Of a stretch of DNA of 64,000 bases, positions 41,570-49,631 are shown piece after piece. The stretch spans positions 62,001 to 126,000 of the forward strand of contig NZ_VUMD01000006.1 in NCBI RefSeq assembly GCF_009696375.1, given 5' to 3'. A program made the translations under genes and the position numbers. The DNA is from Clostridium porci (lineage in GTDB: Bacteria; Bacillota; Clostridia; Lachnospirales; Lachnospiraceae). Each line of letters opens with the position of its first letter. Within the stretch, counting starts at the first letter, position 1. The notes below the pieces were generated by a model. That model saw only the letters and a program-made list of their open reading frames with translations. It made no database searches and had not been told where the DNA came from.

Positions 41570-42895
41570 TTATACGGCAATGCGGTTGCCAGCTAACAAA
41601 AATGTTCTTGCTTTCTTCATGCGCAGCGACAAATTAGATTCGATCTTTTTCTTTTCCTCTAACACAACATTCACACAGATAAAGCATGATGTCCCGGCAA
41701 TGGAAAGTGTACCAAGCCCACTTACGCTGCACACACAGTACATGAACAAAATAATTCCTGTCATGATCGTATTTCCAAGAAGTGCTACTCTGGTACTGAT
41801 GTTGCGGATACGCTCTTCCGTTGGTTTACCAGGTCTTAAACCAGGGATGACCGCTCCGGATTTCTTTAAGTTCTCCGCAATCTCGGTTGCATTAAAGCCA
41901 ATCTCCAGATAGAAATAGGTGAATGCGGTTGTCAAAAGCGCATATACAATTGCTCCGACGGAATACAGTGGCATCGCCGGATCAAACCACGCAGAGGTAT
42001 TCATCGTACGAATGATGTGACCAGCCACTCCGCTTTGCAGAGTTGGTACAAACTGTGCAATCAAAATCGGCATACTCATAATGGATCCAGCAAAAATCAC
42101 TGGCATTACAGAACAAGTCATTAACGGAATTGGGAAGGTACTTTTTGCAGATCCAGTCAATTTTCTTGTCTGTACAACCGGAAGCTGTTTTAAGGTACCG
42201 GAACATACGACGCATGCCGCAATTACGCCAAGGATGATCAGTGCAAAGGCAATGATTTTCGTTGCCTGAACAACTGCCGGCCCACTCACGGTGAATACTT
42301 CGTAAATACTGCGAATATCGGACGGAATCGAGGCCACGATATTACAGAACAAAATCATGGAAATACCGCTTCCGAGTTCCAGCTTGTCTAAAAACTCGCC
42401 GAGGAAAATGATAAATACGCCACCCGCTGTCCAGATAAGCGTTGCTCCAAGGACGGTCACAGGATTATAAGGGGTCAGTAGGCCCTGGGAACCCAAGCCA
42501 ATCGCCATGCCGGCCGCCTGTAAAAGCGCCAGTGCCACGCCGGTGGCCTGAGTGATCTTTTTGTATTTATCCATACCGGTCTTTCCGTCTTTACGCATTT
42601 CGTCCAATGTCGGAGACACTACGGTCATCAACTGAATGATAATGGATGCTGTGATATACGGGCTGACAGACAAAGCAAAAAATGACATCTGCAGCATGGA
42701 TCCGCCAGTGATCGCATTCAGGAACCCAAGTCCCTCTACATCAAGCAACGCCTGAATGTATTCTCGGTTAACGAATGGAAGCGGAATATTGGATCCGATT
42801 CTCACAATCGCCAAAGCTGCCAGAATAATGGTTACCTTCATCCATAAACTCAGCTCATTAAGTCTCGTCGTCATTGTTTTGTAACTGTACTGCAT
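41570..42895 (-). CDS. secY: SecY-like preprotein translocase channel
   Basis: 441 residues with ten predicted membrane segments. Typical SecY motifs are RIGSNIPLPFVNREYI near the start, GGSMLQMSFFALSVSPYITASIIIQ (plug and TM2 region), GSGISMILFCNI, LPVVQTRKLTGSAKSTFPIPL (cytoplasmic loop), MPVIFAGSIMSMPILI and GFNATEIAENLKKSGAVIPG. It is somewhat divergent and its C-terminal tail is short. It forms the Sec protein channel with SecE. Start ATG 42895 (GGGAGAAACAAA), overlapping the preceding gene by 38 bp. The operon starts at the ACCAAT-class promoter 43243. Probable role: export of the element's own large surface proteins (inference). Confidence 0.93.
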   Translation of the reverse strand: MQYSYKTMTTRLNELSLWMKVTIILAALAIVRIGSNIPLPFVNREYIQALLDVEGLGFLNAITGGSMLQMSFFALSVSPYITASIIIQLMTVVSPTLDEMRKDGKTGMDKYKKITQATGVALALLQAAGMAIGLGSQGLLTPYNPVTVLGATLIWTAGGVFIIFLGEFLDKLELGSGISMILFCNIVASIPSDIRSIYEVFTVSGPAVVQATKIIAFALIILGVIAACVVCSGTLKQLPVVQTRKLTGSAKSTFPIPLMTCSVMPVIFAGSIMSMPILIAQFVPTLQSGVAGHIIRTMNTSAWFDPAMPLYSVGAIVYALLTTAFTYFYLEIGFNATEIAENLKKSGAVIPGLRPGKPTEERIRNISTRVALLGNTIMTGIILFMYCVCSVSGLGTLSIAGTSCFICVNVVLEEKKKIESNLSLRMKKARTFLLAGNRIAV

Positions 42896-43214
42896 TTTGT
42901 TTCTCCCTTCTTACTTGCTGCATCTTACTTGCACGCAGCCTCATTTCTTCTCTTTGTTCTTCGGTCATATTTCTTTCCACAATGGCGCCGCGGAATGACG
43001 ATGCTAACTTTTTGTGTGTCTGATAGCATTTTCCAACGATTTCACCATCTCTGGATCTTTGGATTTCTACTAATTTCCAATCCGGGCAGTTTGGGTTTTT
43101 CACCAGCTTATCCAGTCTGGTCATCACTGTAGTATCTGATGTATAGATGTGGGCAATATCCGAATCCCTGTAAAAGGAAATCGTAGTTTCCTGTTCATAT
43201 AAGGCAACTGACAT
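42858..43214 (-). CDS. Conserved hypothetical protein, first gene of the secYE operon
   Basis: 118 residues from ATG 43214 (GGAGGAAAAATC). The sequence QETTISFYRDSDIAHIYTSD, then TTVMTRLDKLV, belongs to a family often seen in Clostridia phages and ICEs whose function I do not know. It has a short basic end and no membrane segment. The last 38 bp overlap secY, which ties the expression of both together. Confidence 0.75.
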   Translation of the reverse strand: MSVALYEQETTISFYRDSDIAHIYTSDTTVMTRLDKLVKNPNCPDWKLVEIQRSRDGEIVGKCYQTHKKLASSFRGAIVERNMTEEQREEMRLRASKMQQVRREKQNAVQLQNNDDET

Positions 43215-43242
43215 GATTTTTCCTCCTTCATATCTTTTCTTA

Positions 43243-43275
43243 ATTATGAAAGGGAAGTCCGAAAAATTGGTTTTG
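43243..43275 (-). promoter_or_regulatory. ACCAAT-N17-CATAAT promoter of secYE operon
   Basis: CAAAACCAAT (43266-43275), 17-bp spacer, CATAATTAAG (-10 at 43243-43248), 29 bp before ATG 43214. Confidence 0.7.
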
Positions 43276-43308
43276 CAAAAGCCGCCCCTTTTCCGGAAGC
43301 GGCTTGTC
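43270..43308 (-). terminator. Rho-independent terminator
   Basis: Minus-strand stem AAGCCGC/GCGGCTT around TTCCGGAAAAGGG, TTTTGC tail; after the 43320 stop and immediately before the secYE promoter. Confidence 0.7.
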
Positions 43309-43319
43309 ATCTCACTGGA

Positions 43320-43517
43320 TTACGCCGGAATATCGGCGACTTCGATGCACACATACGGGTCGGTTGGTCGGTTCTTTACCTTGTAAACATCCTGGTCAGC
43401 AAGTTTGCTTTCGTTTAACCACTCGTTCTTGGTCTTCACTTGGACCTTGCCTTCCTTTGTGTACACCTGGATTTTCTTACGTCCGTTCAAAATGGACAAT
43501 ACGTCGTAAAATTTCAT
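43320..43517 (-). CDS. Small hypothetical protein
   Basis: 65 residues from ATG 43517 behind AGGAGGAAGTAAA. The product (MKFYDVLSILNGRKKIQVYT at its start) has a conserved-looking small beta fold with a C-terminal YVCIEVADIPA. It is monocistronic with a CATATCCGCA motif 84 bp upstream. Similar short proteins occur in Clostridia plasmids; function unknown. Confidence 0.7.
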   Translation of the reverse strand: MKFYDVLSILNGRKKIQVYTKEGKVQVKTKNEWLNESKLADQDVYKVKNRPTDPYVCIEVADIPA

Positions 43518-43600
43518 TTTACTTCCTCCTCTTTTTCTTTGACTGTCCTTTGATGTATTTATTGTAGGCGATTTGTGAACTTCCCTCAAACTATGAAGTT

Positions 43601-43610
43601 TGCGGATATG
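43601..43610 (-). promoter_or_regulatory. CATATCCGCA dispersed motif
   Basis: Exact copy, 84 bp before ATG 43517; followed by a CAAAC/GTTTG hairpin. Confidence 0.5.
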
Positions 43611-43622
43611 AAAAAGCACTCC

Positions 43623-45059
43623 TTATTGCACAAAACTTGGTGTAGCTTCGCTTGGCGTTGCTGTTTCTTCTTTTTCATACAGAACTCTGGTTGCTGCGGG
43701 CACCGTCGTAATCTGTGTGGTGAATGGGTTTCCATTCCACTCTACCCCTCCGCCGTATGAAATGGTGGAATCGATGGTCACATATCCGTAAAGCAGGTCC
43801 AGAGCTATCTGCGGTTCTGCGTGCCGATACCTTGCACTGGTACCTTTCTTTTTGCTCCCCACCTTTTGGGCCGCAAGCGTTGTATTTCGTACTTCGTAAA
43901 TTTTTCGGATCATGGCCTCATCTGACATCTCTGGGGACATGGCTGCGATAAACTTATCTGCCTGAGCTCCGCAATTGACATTGACGGACAAAAAAGCGGC
44001 TTGTACCGCAATCGGTCGTGCATTCAGATCAAATCCTGCGTTATTCATTTGTTTCTGAAACGAATCCCAGTACCGTATACGCACGAACTCCAATTGATCC
44101 GTCATACAGGTTTCATAATCCACATCCATGGCAGACAAAAATGCTTTGCCGATGTTTGTGTTGTTTCTGAGACGTTCGTCCCCATTTTCATACTGCAGGT
44201 ATTTTTCAAATCCTGGCCACAGATCCGGATGTTTTTTATAAGCAAAACGCATGAAATCTACCAGATCATAGCGATAGTCAAATTGGCAGGCGCCGTATGC
44301 TCTTCCACTATCTCCGCTGATTGGTGCATTCGCATTGGACATCCCACTGGTTTCTCCGGCAATGGATAACATGAAAAATTCTGCTGGCATCCCTGCAATT
44401 TCCAATCCGCTGATCTGACCTGTCCCTGCACTTCTATCCTTGTTCCAGGAAAATCCGTCTCCCGCCTGTTTCTGTCCGAATTCATCGACATACTTACCGG
44501 TTTCATCCACGTAATAGCCGTCGGGCGTCACATAGTCAGACATCATTTTTCCGGTCGCATCAAAGAAATACCAGTCCGTGGTGTCTGGGATTTGGAGCCA
44601 ACCGGTGACACACTTACCATTCAAAAGGTAGTAAGATATGTCTTTGTCTGTAATCCATCCTTCTTTGCTTCTGCCTTCCTGATCAAAAAAGTAAGTCTTT
44701 CCGCCTTCATCCTGAAGCCAACCAGTTGTTCGTTTTCCTTCTTTATCAAAATGATAGAGGTTCCCTTCTTTTACCAGAAACGTATTTTTTAATTTCTGTC
44801 CATGATCCAGATAATACCAGTCATCACCTTCCTGTGTAAAACCAGTATCAAACGGTTTTGATGGTACCTTATTTGGCGTGGCCACCTTCTCCTGTTTCTT
44901 CATTTCTGTTTTTTTGGTATCCGCAACTTTTTCCGGCTCGGATGCAGTCGCTTCCACTGTTTGATTGGCATATGGTACTTGGGCCATGATTGGCACACCG
45001 CCTAATGCCAACGCAAACATGAGTGCAGAAAGCGTTGCTGTACGTTTACGTTGTAGCAT
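43623..45059 (-). CDS. Secreted wall-binding lysozyme-like protein
   Basis: 478 residues. A signal peptide (residues about 1-27) is followed by a charged linker, five cell-wall-binding repeats (about 75-185: GWLQDEGGKTYFFDQEGR is one) and a C-terminal lysozyme-like domain (about 200-410) with SIAGETSGMSNANAPISGD holding the probable catalytic Glu, then GACQFDYRYD and AFLSVNVNCGAQAD. The end is a short Thr/Glu-rich tail. It probably cleaves wall glycan at the surface. It is monocistronic from the ACCAAT-class promoter at 45093. The lysozyme-like part is a fold-level call. Confidence 0.8.
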   Translation of the reverse strand: MLQRKRTATLSALMFALALGGVPIMAQVPYANQTVEATASEPEKVADTKKTEMKKQEKVATPNKVPSKPFDTGFTQEGDDWYYLDHGQKLKNTFLVKEGNLYHFDKEGKRTTGWLQDEGGKTYFFDQEGRSKEGWITDKDISYYLLNGKCVTGWLQIPDTTDWYFFDATGKMMSDYVTPDGYYVDETGKYVDEFGQKQAGDGFSWNKDRSAGTGQISGLEIAGMPAEFFMLSIAGETSGMSNANAPISGDSGRAYGACQFDYRYDLVDFMRFAYKKHPDLWPGFEKYLQYENGDERLRNNTNIGKAFLSAMDVDYETCMTDQLEFVRIRYWDSFQKQMNNAGFDLNARPIAVQAAFLSVNVNCGAQADKFIAAMSPEMSDEAMIRKIYEVRNTTLAAQKVGSKKKGTSARYRHAEPQIALDLLYGYVTIDSTISYGGGVEWNGNPFTTQITTVPAATRVLYEKEETATPSEATPSFVQ

Positions 45060-45092
45060 TTGAAGCTCCTTTATCGTTTAGTTCTTTGCTTA

Positions 45093-45125
45093 ATTATGGA
45101 AGCATTTTCCAAGACATTGGATTTT
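45093..45125 (-). promoter_or_regulatory. TCCAAT-N17-CATAAT promoter of the wall-hydrolase gene
   Basis: AAAATCCAAT (45116-45125), 17-bp spacer, CATAATTAAG (-10 at 45093-45098), 34 bp before ATG 45059. Confidence 0.65.
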
Positions 45126-45127
45126 CT

Positions 45128-45168
45128 GCACAAAAAGAAGACCCTCCATAAGGAAGGTCTGTCTTCTG
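45128..45168 (-). terminator. Rho-independent terminator
   Basis: Minus-strand stem AGACCTTCC/GGAGGGTCT, loop TTAT, TTTTTG tail; after the 45195 stop. Confidence 0.85.
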
Positions 45169-45194
45169 TGTTCTGTACATTGTACTGTCAGTGG

Positions 45195-46286
45195 TTAACC
45201 CCACCACTCACCGTTTGAATTAACCTGATAGCCGTCCGGCGTCATGGTATCATGCAGCATGGCTCCCTCTGGATATCCGGCTACATTGCCGGGATTCAGA
45301 TAGTACCAGGCACTGCCCGGTGCGGTACGGATCCATCCGGTCATCATTGCGCCGAACGGGCCGCTGTTTCCGGAAGCATTGGTATTTAAGTAATACCAGA
45401 AGTCGCCGACTTTCTGCCAGCCAGTCAACATTCTCGCTTCTGCATCAAACAGATACCAGCCACTTGCAGTGTGCAGCCAGCTATTGGTAACGGCATAGTT
45501 TCGGTTCTCCGGATTAAAATAATACCAGTTTCCGTTGATCAACTGCCAGCCAGTTACATACTGCTCGCCGTCATAAAAACGCTTATGCTCACCGGATCCC
45601 TGAAATTCGCCATAAGCCGTAGAATCCGCATCCAGGGACACGCCCTCTTCGTCAAAGTGGACCCACTCAGACTCCATGATATAACGTGTCTTTCCCTGCG
45701 GAGCCGTAGCACGAATGGATACGGTAATCACCTCGTCGTCTGTTGCGTACTCAGAAATATCTACGCTGGTCTCAGTTTTGCCCTCTAAACGCAGTGTTTT
45801 ATAGTATCTGTCGTCTTTTTCGAGTCTGACTTCGTAACCGCCGGCATACGGAACCTTTTCCCATGCTACCGTATAATCATCCTCATAGTGGATGTCTTCC
45901 GGTGTCTGCAGAGTCACCTTCGGAATATAGTTGATGCGAACACGCAGCGTTTTGCTGGACGTTCTTGTCACGCCAGCCTCCTCACCATTGGAGATCCAGG
46001 CAGACGTATTTTTGTCAAATGTCTTCTCTTTAGATTCCAATTCCACCGTCAGGGTGACCTTTTTACCTGGTGTCCAGTTCTCATAGTCCGAGGACCAATC
46101 GTAACCTGTCAACTCATACTGAGAGTTATTGACGGTTGGCACTGCCTCCCATACCACTCCCGGATCCGTTCGTACCTCATCGATACGAATCGATACCCCC
46201 GTAATCTTTGCATCTGCTGAGAACGCCGTCATGGAAAATACCAGTACGAACAGGCAAGACAATGCCGTTAAAAGTTTTGTTTTCAT
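45195..46286 (-). CDS. Secreted protein with Ig-like domains and wall-binding repeats
   Basis: 363 residues from ATG 46286 (GGAGGTTGTG upstream). A signal peptide (KTKLLTALSCLFVLVFSMTAFSA) leads to two beta-sandwich domains (about 25-205) and five cell-wall-binding repeats (about 225-350, for example GWQLINGNWYYFNPEN). It should sit on choline or a similar wall ligand at the surface. No catalytic motif is visible. Its -10 box is at 46331, but the place of the -35 is now occupied by the group II intron end. Confidence 0.8.
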   Translation of the reverse strand: MKTKLLTALSCLFVLVFSMTAFSADAKITGVSIRIDEVRTDPGVVWEAVPTVNNSQYELTGYDWSSDYENWTPGKKVTLTVELESKEKTFDKNTSAWISNGEEAGVTRTSSKTLRVRINYIPKVTLQTPEDIHYEDDYTVAWEKVPYAGGYEVRLEKDDRYYKTLRLEGKTETSVDISEYATDDEVITVSIRATAPQGKTRYIMESEWVHFDEEGVSLDADSTAYGEFQGSGEHKRFYDGEQYVTGWQLINGNWYYFNPENRNYAVTNSWLHTASGWYLFDAEARMLTGWQKVGDFWYYLNTNASGNSGPFGAMMTGWIRTAPGSAWYYLNPGNVAGYPEGAMLHDTMTPDGYQVNSNGEWWG

Positions 46287-46330
46287 AGAACACAACCTCC
46301 TCATAATTTCTTTATTTTTGATTCCTTAAA

Positions 46331-46359
46331 ATTATGGGAGAGGAAATCGGATAGGGGAG
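46331..46359 (-). promoter_or_regulatory. CATAAT promoter box next to intron end
   Basis: CATAATTTTA (-10 at 46331-46336), 45 bp before ATG 46286. The intron 3' end is only 10 bp away at about 46346, so the -35 position (46354-46359) lies inside intron domain VI. Confidence 0.45.
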
Positions 46360-48230
46360 ATTTTAACCTCCCCTTCCACACCACGTAGCGTACCGTTCGG
46401 TACTACGCGGTTCAATAGTTTACTCGGACTTTCAGATAGTGGGCAGTCATATCGGGATAACCAAGTCTGTCCACTATGATTCTTTTGGTGAGTGCCGAGT
46501 TGAGCATTCCCGCCGCTCTCCACACTCCCTTTCGGCAGTTCGCCATCTCATGCACCTTCCACTCTGGTAAATGTAACGCCCGCAACATTTTATATCTTGT
46601 GCGTACCTTCTTCCATTGTTTCCAGTACACCGCTCGGATTCTGTGGCGCAGCCACTCATCCGTCTGTTCCATCAGGCTTTTCATGTCTGCATATCGATAA
46701 TAGTTAATCCATCCCCTTGCATAGCTTCGGAGTTTTTCTTCCCTCTCCTGATTGCTCCATTTGTTCCCTCTGGTTGTCAGCTCCCGTATCCGGTTCTTCA
46801 TTTTTGCCACCGACTTCGGGTGTATCCTCATGCGGCATTTCCCTTTATGCCGGTAAAAGCCGTAGCCCAGGTATTTTATCTTGCTGACGTGGCTCACTGT
46901 CGTTTTCTGAAGATTGACTTTCAGAAACAGTTTTCCTGTGATGAATGGCACAATGTTTTCCATCGTCCTCTCTGCGCTTTTCCTGCTTTTGCACAGAATC
47001 AGGCAGTCATCCGCATACCTCACATACTTGTGTCCCCTGCGCTCCAGTTCCTTGTCCAACTCATTCAGCATGACATTTCCACACAAGGGACTTAACGGGC
47101 CTCCCTGCGGCACGCCCTCGGTCGTTGCGTGAAATCCTCCGTCCTCCATTACTCCGGCTTTCAGGTACTTGTGTATCAGCGAGATTACCCTCCCGTCCTT
47201 CACCGTCCTCGACAGCACCTCTATCAGCTTGCTGTGGTTCACCGTGTCAAAGTAGGATTGTAAATCCATGCTGACCACGTAGACATATCCTTCGTTGATA
47301 TATTTCCTACATCTTTCCAGTGCGTCATGCGCCCCTCTGCCGGGACGGAATCCGAAGCTGTTGTCAGAAAACTGTTCTTCATATAAGGGAGTCAGTTCCT
47401 GTGCGATTGCCTGTTGGATTACCCTGTCTACCACTGTGGATATCCCCAGTTTCCTTGTTTTTCCTTTCTCCTCTTTGGGTATTTCTACCCTTCGGACTGG
47501 GTTTGGCTTGTATTTGCCTTCCCTCACCTGCTCGACCAATTCGGACTGGTGTTCTCTCAGGTAGGGTAGAAGTTCATCCACCTGCATTCCGTCAATCCCA
47601 CCAACGCCTTTGTTCGTTTTGACCTTCTTATAGGCGGCATTTAGATTGTCGCTTCTAAGAATCGTATCTAGCAGGTTGTCCGTCCGAAAGTCCGTGTTGG
47701 TGTCGGGGTTCCCGGTAATCCTTTCATGGGCGTACTCTCCTGTTTCCCTTCCCTGTTCCGCAGGTATCTCTCGCAGGTAGTCCTCAATATGAAGTTGTCT
47801 GTACTTAATTCCATGTCCGGTTTCCATTTGGTAACGACACCTCCTACTGTTCAGTCCTTCCCGGTGCGTTTGCGACCGCCCGGTACTATGACCTCTGCTG
47901 ACTTCTCACGGCAAGCTTTACTCCGTGACAGCGAATGTTTTATCGCCACTTTCACGTCCGTGAGACCTCCCCGGGTACTCACACGTTCTTTCCCACTTAT
48001 ACCTGCCCCGTTTACTGCTGGCGTTCCGTGCAGTTATTGGACTTTAGTTTGTTAGGCAACCTCATCCACGCTTCACAGCCTATCCGGACAACTTTTACAG
48101 GCCAGTGGTTTGCCTCCGGCTTCCTTCAGACCCCACCTCACGATGACGCCCTTGCCATTGGCTGCACCCTTCCCACTGCCGGGCGGGTCAGGGACTTTCA
48201 CCCGTTAGAACGTGCGCCCGCCGGGCGCAC
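46346..48230 (-). mobile_element. Group II intron (about 1.9 kb)
   Basis: On the minus strand the 5' end is GTGCGCCCGGCGGGCGCAC at 48230, followed by the usual GTGAAAGTCCCTGAC. The 3' end carries a domain V-like hairpin (AACCGCGTAGTACC ... GGTACGC), then a domain VI hairpin GGGGAG/CTCCCC and CCGAT at about 46346. It contains a reverse transcriptase gene; the 403 bp from 47828 to 48230 are non-coding ribozyme domains I-IV. It is inserted directly after a terminator hairpin, as known for some bacterial group II introns. The 3' boundary is accurate only to a few bases. Confidence 0.88.
46412..47827 (-). CDS. ltrA: Group II intron reverse transcriptase/maturase
   Basis: 471 residues. The RT palm motifs are complete: MDLQSYFDTVNH (motif with first Asp), EGVPQGGPLSPLCGNVML and VRYADDCLILC with the catalytic YADD. 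The maturase (X) domain follows from about 330 (KMKNRIRELTTRGNKWSNQE, RSYARGWINYYRYADMK). There is no HNH nuclease domain at the end. The enzyme copies the intron into DNA and helps it splice. All motifs are intact, so the intron may still be active. It lies wholly within the intron limits. Confidence 0.95.
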   Translation of the reverse strand: METGHGIKYRQLHIEDYLREIPAEQGRETGEYAHERITGNPDTNTDFRTDNLLDTILRSDNLNAAYKKVKTNKGVGGIDGMQVDELLPYLREHQSELVEQVREGKYKPNPVRRVEIPKEEKGKTRKLGISTVVDRVIQQAIAQELTPLYEEQFSDNSFGFRPGRGAHDALERCRKYINEGYVYVVSMDLQSYFDTVNHSKLIEVLSRTVKDGRVISLIHKYLKAGVMEDGGFHATTEGVPQGGPLSPLCGNVMLNELDKELERRGHKYVRYADDCLILCKSRKSAERTMENIVPFITGKLFLKVNLQKTTVSHVSKIKYLGYGFYRHKGKCRMRIHPKSVAKMKNRIRELTTRGNKWSNQEREEKLRSYARGWINYYRYADMKSLMEQTDEWLRHRIRAVYWKQWKKVRTRYKMLRALHLPEWKVHEMANCRKGVWRAAGMLNSALTKRIIVDRLGYPDMTAHYLKVRVNY

Positions 48231-48231
48231 C

Positions 48232-48264
48232 TATAAAGACTCCCGTCCAAAACAGAACGGGAGT
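48232..48264 (-). terminator. Rho-independent terminator, intron target
   Basis: Minus-strand stem GACTCCCGTTC/GGACGGGAGTC with TGTTTT loop, then TTTATA. The intron begins 3 bp downstream. Confidence 0.85.
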
Positions 48265-48275
48265 CATGAAATGTA

Positions 48276-48833
48276 TTATTTAAACTGCTTTCTCATATGC
48301 TGTTCGAATACCTTCACCGCACCTTTGCGGTTTCCTTCAATGGTTTTGTTTAAGCGTTTTAACACCAGGCGTTCTCCTTCCTTTTTATCAAAAATATCCT
48401 CCGGATGGCACACCATTGTTGCAACCACTTTATCGGGACAATGGAATCTTCGCTTTTCCATCAACCACTGCGGGCAAACCCATGGGTATTTCTTCAGAAT
48501 GGCATCGATACCGTCGAATCGATGTCCGTACTGGAAGGCCGTCATCATTCCATTCTGCTCTTCATCCGGTTCTTTGACAGTGATGACAGTTTTTGTGAAC
48601 CAGCCTAAAATACCCCTCTCTTCAACGTACTCAACAAAGGCTTCGTACTGTTCATCATCCATATCACGCACATCGTTAAGTACCTTCTGCTGCATCTCGT
48701 ATTCCTCTTCGCAGGTTTTTGCACGCAGCACACGCATATATTTGCGGAATGCCTCTTCACTCATTTCTCTGACTACCTCGCACTCCTGAAGCAGCAACTC
48801 GATATTTTCCTGGTTTTTCTTTGCTTTTGCCAT
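48276..48833 (-). CDS. Hypothetical protein
   Basis: 185 residues, ATG 48833 behind GGAAAGGAAACAG. The protein is helical and charged, with a basic N-terminus, an acidic centre (RDMDDEQYEAFVEYVEERG) and a C-terminal basic helix (RKGAVKVFEQHMRKQFK). No membrane segment, no family recognised. A CATATCCGCA motif lies 90 bp upstream and a terminator follows 12 bp after the stop. Confidence 0.7.
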   Translation of the reverse strand: MAKAKKNQENIELLLQECEVVREMSEEAFRKYMRVLRAKTCEEEYEMQQKVLNDVRDMDDEQYEAFVEYVEERGILGWFTKTVITVKEPDEEQNGMMTAFQYGHRFDGIDAILKKYPWVCPQWLMEKRRFHCPDKVVATMVCHPEDIFDKKEGERLVLKRLNKTIEGNRKGAVKVFEQHMRKQFK

Positions 48834-48922
48834 TTGGTCTGTTTCCTTTCCTGATTGAATTTTATTGTGTTGTGATATGATGATTGTATGATATCGACGT
48901 GATTCTCTCCAATTTCAAACCC

Positions 48923-48932
48923 TGCGGATATG
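48923..48932 (-). promoter_or_regulatory. CATATCCGCA dispersed motif
   Basis: Exact copy, 90 bp before ATG 48833, between that gene and the next terminator. Confidence 0.5.
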
Positions 48933-48963
48933 GAAAATGGCCGTTTATTTTGAATTTATGAAA

Positions 48964-49004
48964 TGAAAAAATCCGCACAGTTCATCTGAACGATACGGAT
49001 TCTC
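48964..49004 (-). terminator. Rho-independent terminator
   Basis: Minus-strand stem GAATCCGTATCGTTCA/TGAACTGTGCGGATT (imperfect) with a TTTTTTC tail; directly after the small genes at 49010-49238. Confidence 0.75.
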
Positions 49005-49009
49005 TTTTC

Positions 49010-49238
49010 TTATTGATTTTGAATTTTTTCATACAACGTCTGTCCATATTCGCCGGCCAGTGCGGTACATATCTTAGCACGCTCTGCAATGATGGGAGGC
49101 ATCACATGCGCTTTGGCGTCTGCCGCTTCTAAGAGCATCAGTTTTTGGAATGAGTGAAAGGATTTCCACTTTACGTCCATTGACTGCCTCAGCAGTTTTT
49201 GCAGTTTTCAGTAGCTCACACAATTCCCGCAGCTTCAT
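49010..49238 (-). pseudogene. Small conserved-looking gene split by a frameshift at an A5 run
   Basis: From ATG 49238 (GGAGACGAT upstream) a 54-residue frame (MKLRELCELLKTAKTAEAVN at its start) ends at 49074 in a cysteine- and histidine-rich tail that looks unnatural. A second frame, 49010-49180, encodes MLLEAADAKAHVMPPIIAER and onward to YEKIQNQ. Removing one A from CCAAAAACTG near 49150 joins them as one 76-residue protein. As written, either the gene is broken, the downstream frame is expressed from its own ATG 49180 (GAGG upstream), or the base count is wrong. Confidence 0.6.
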
Positions 49239-49263
49239 ATCGTCTCCTTCCTGTGCTTGTGCA

Positions 49264-49566
49264 TTATGTGGCGGCCGTCAATTGTTTTACATACTGTGCG
49301 GTCCTTTTTCTGATCTCCTCTTTTTCATCCGGATCTGCATTTTCGAGATCATGTCCTCGTTTGCTTTCGTGCAACACATCTAAGACAATTTCTTCCTTTA
49401 AGGTATCCAGCAAAATTTCCGGGGTATGCATGATTTCCGTCCCTCTGATCTCTTTTGCACGATCCAAATGCAAAATCACATACCCCCATTTACTTTGGAC
49501 CACATCCACGCATGGATTTTCGTGTATATATTGATGAAAGGCATTCAGCACATCTTCAAACGTCAT
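49264..49566 (-). CDS. Hypothetical protein
   Basis: 100 residues from ATG 49566 with AGGAGGGACTGAT upstream. The N-terminal half is predicted as strands (CVDVVQSKWGYVILHLDRAK) and the C-terminal half is charged and helical. It is 65 bp downstream of ftsH and 25 bp upstream of the split gene, probably in the same transcript. Not recognised. Confidence 0.7.
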   Translation of the reverse strand: MTFEDVLNAFHQYIHENPCVDVVQSKWGYVILHLDRAKEIRGTEIMHTPEILLDTLKEEIVLDVLHESKRGHDLENADPDEKEEIRKRTAQYVKQLTAAT

Positions 49567-49631
49567 ATCAGTCCCTCCTATGTTTTGTCACCAATATACT
49601 ACACAATCACCCATGCGTCTACTCTCATTCT

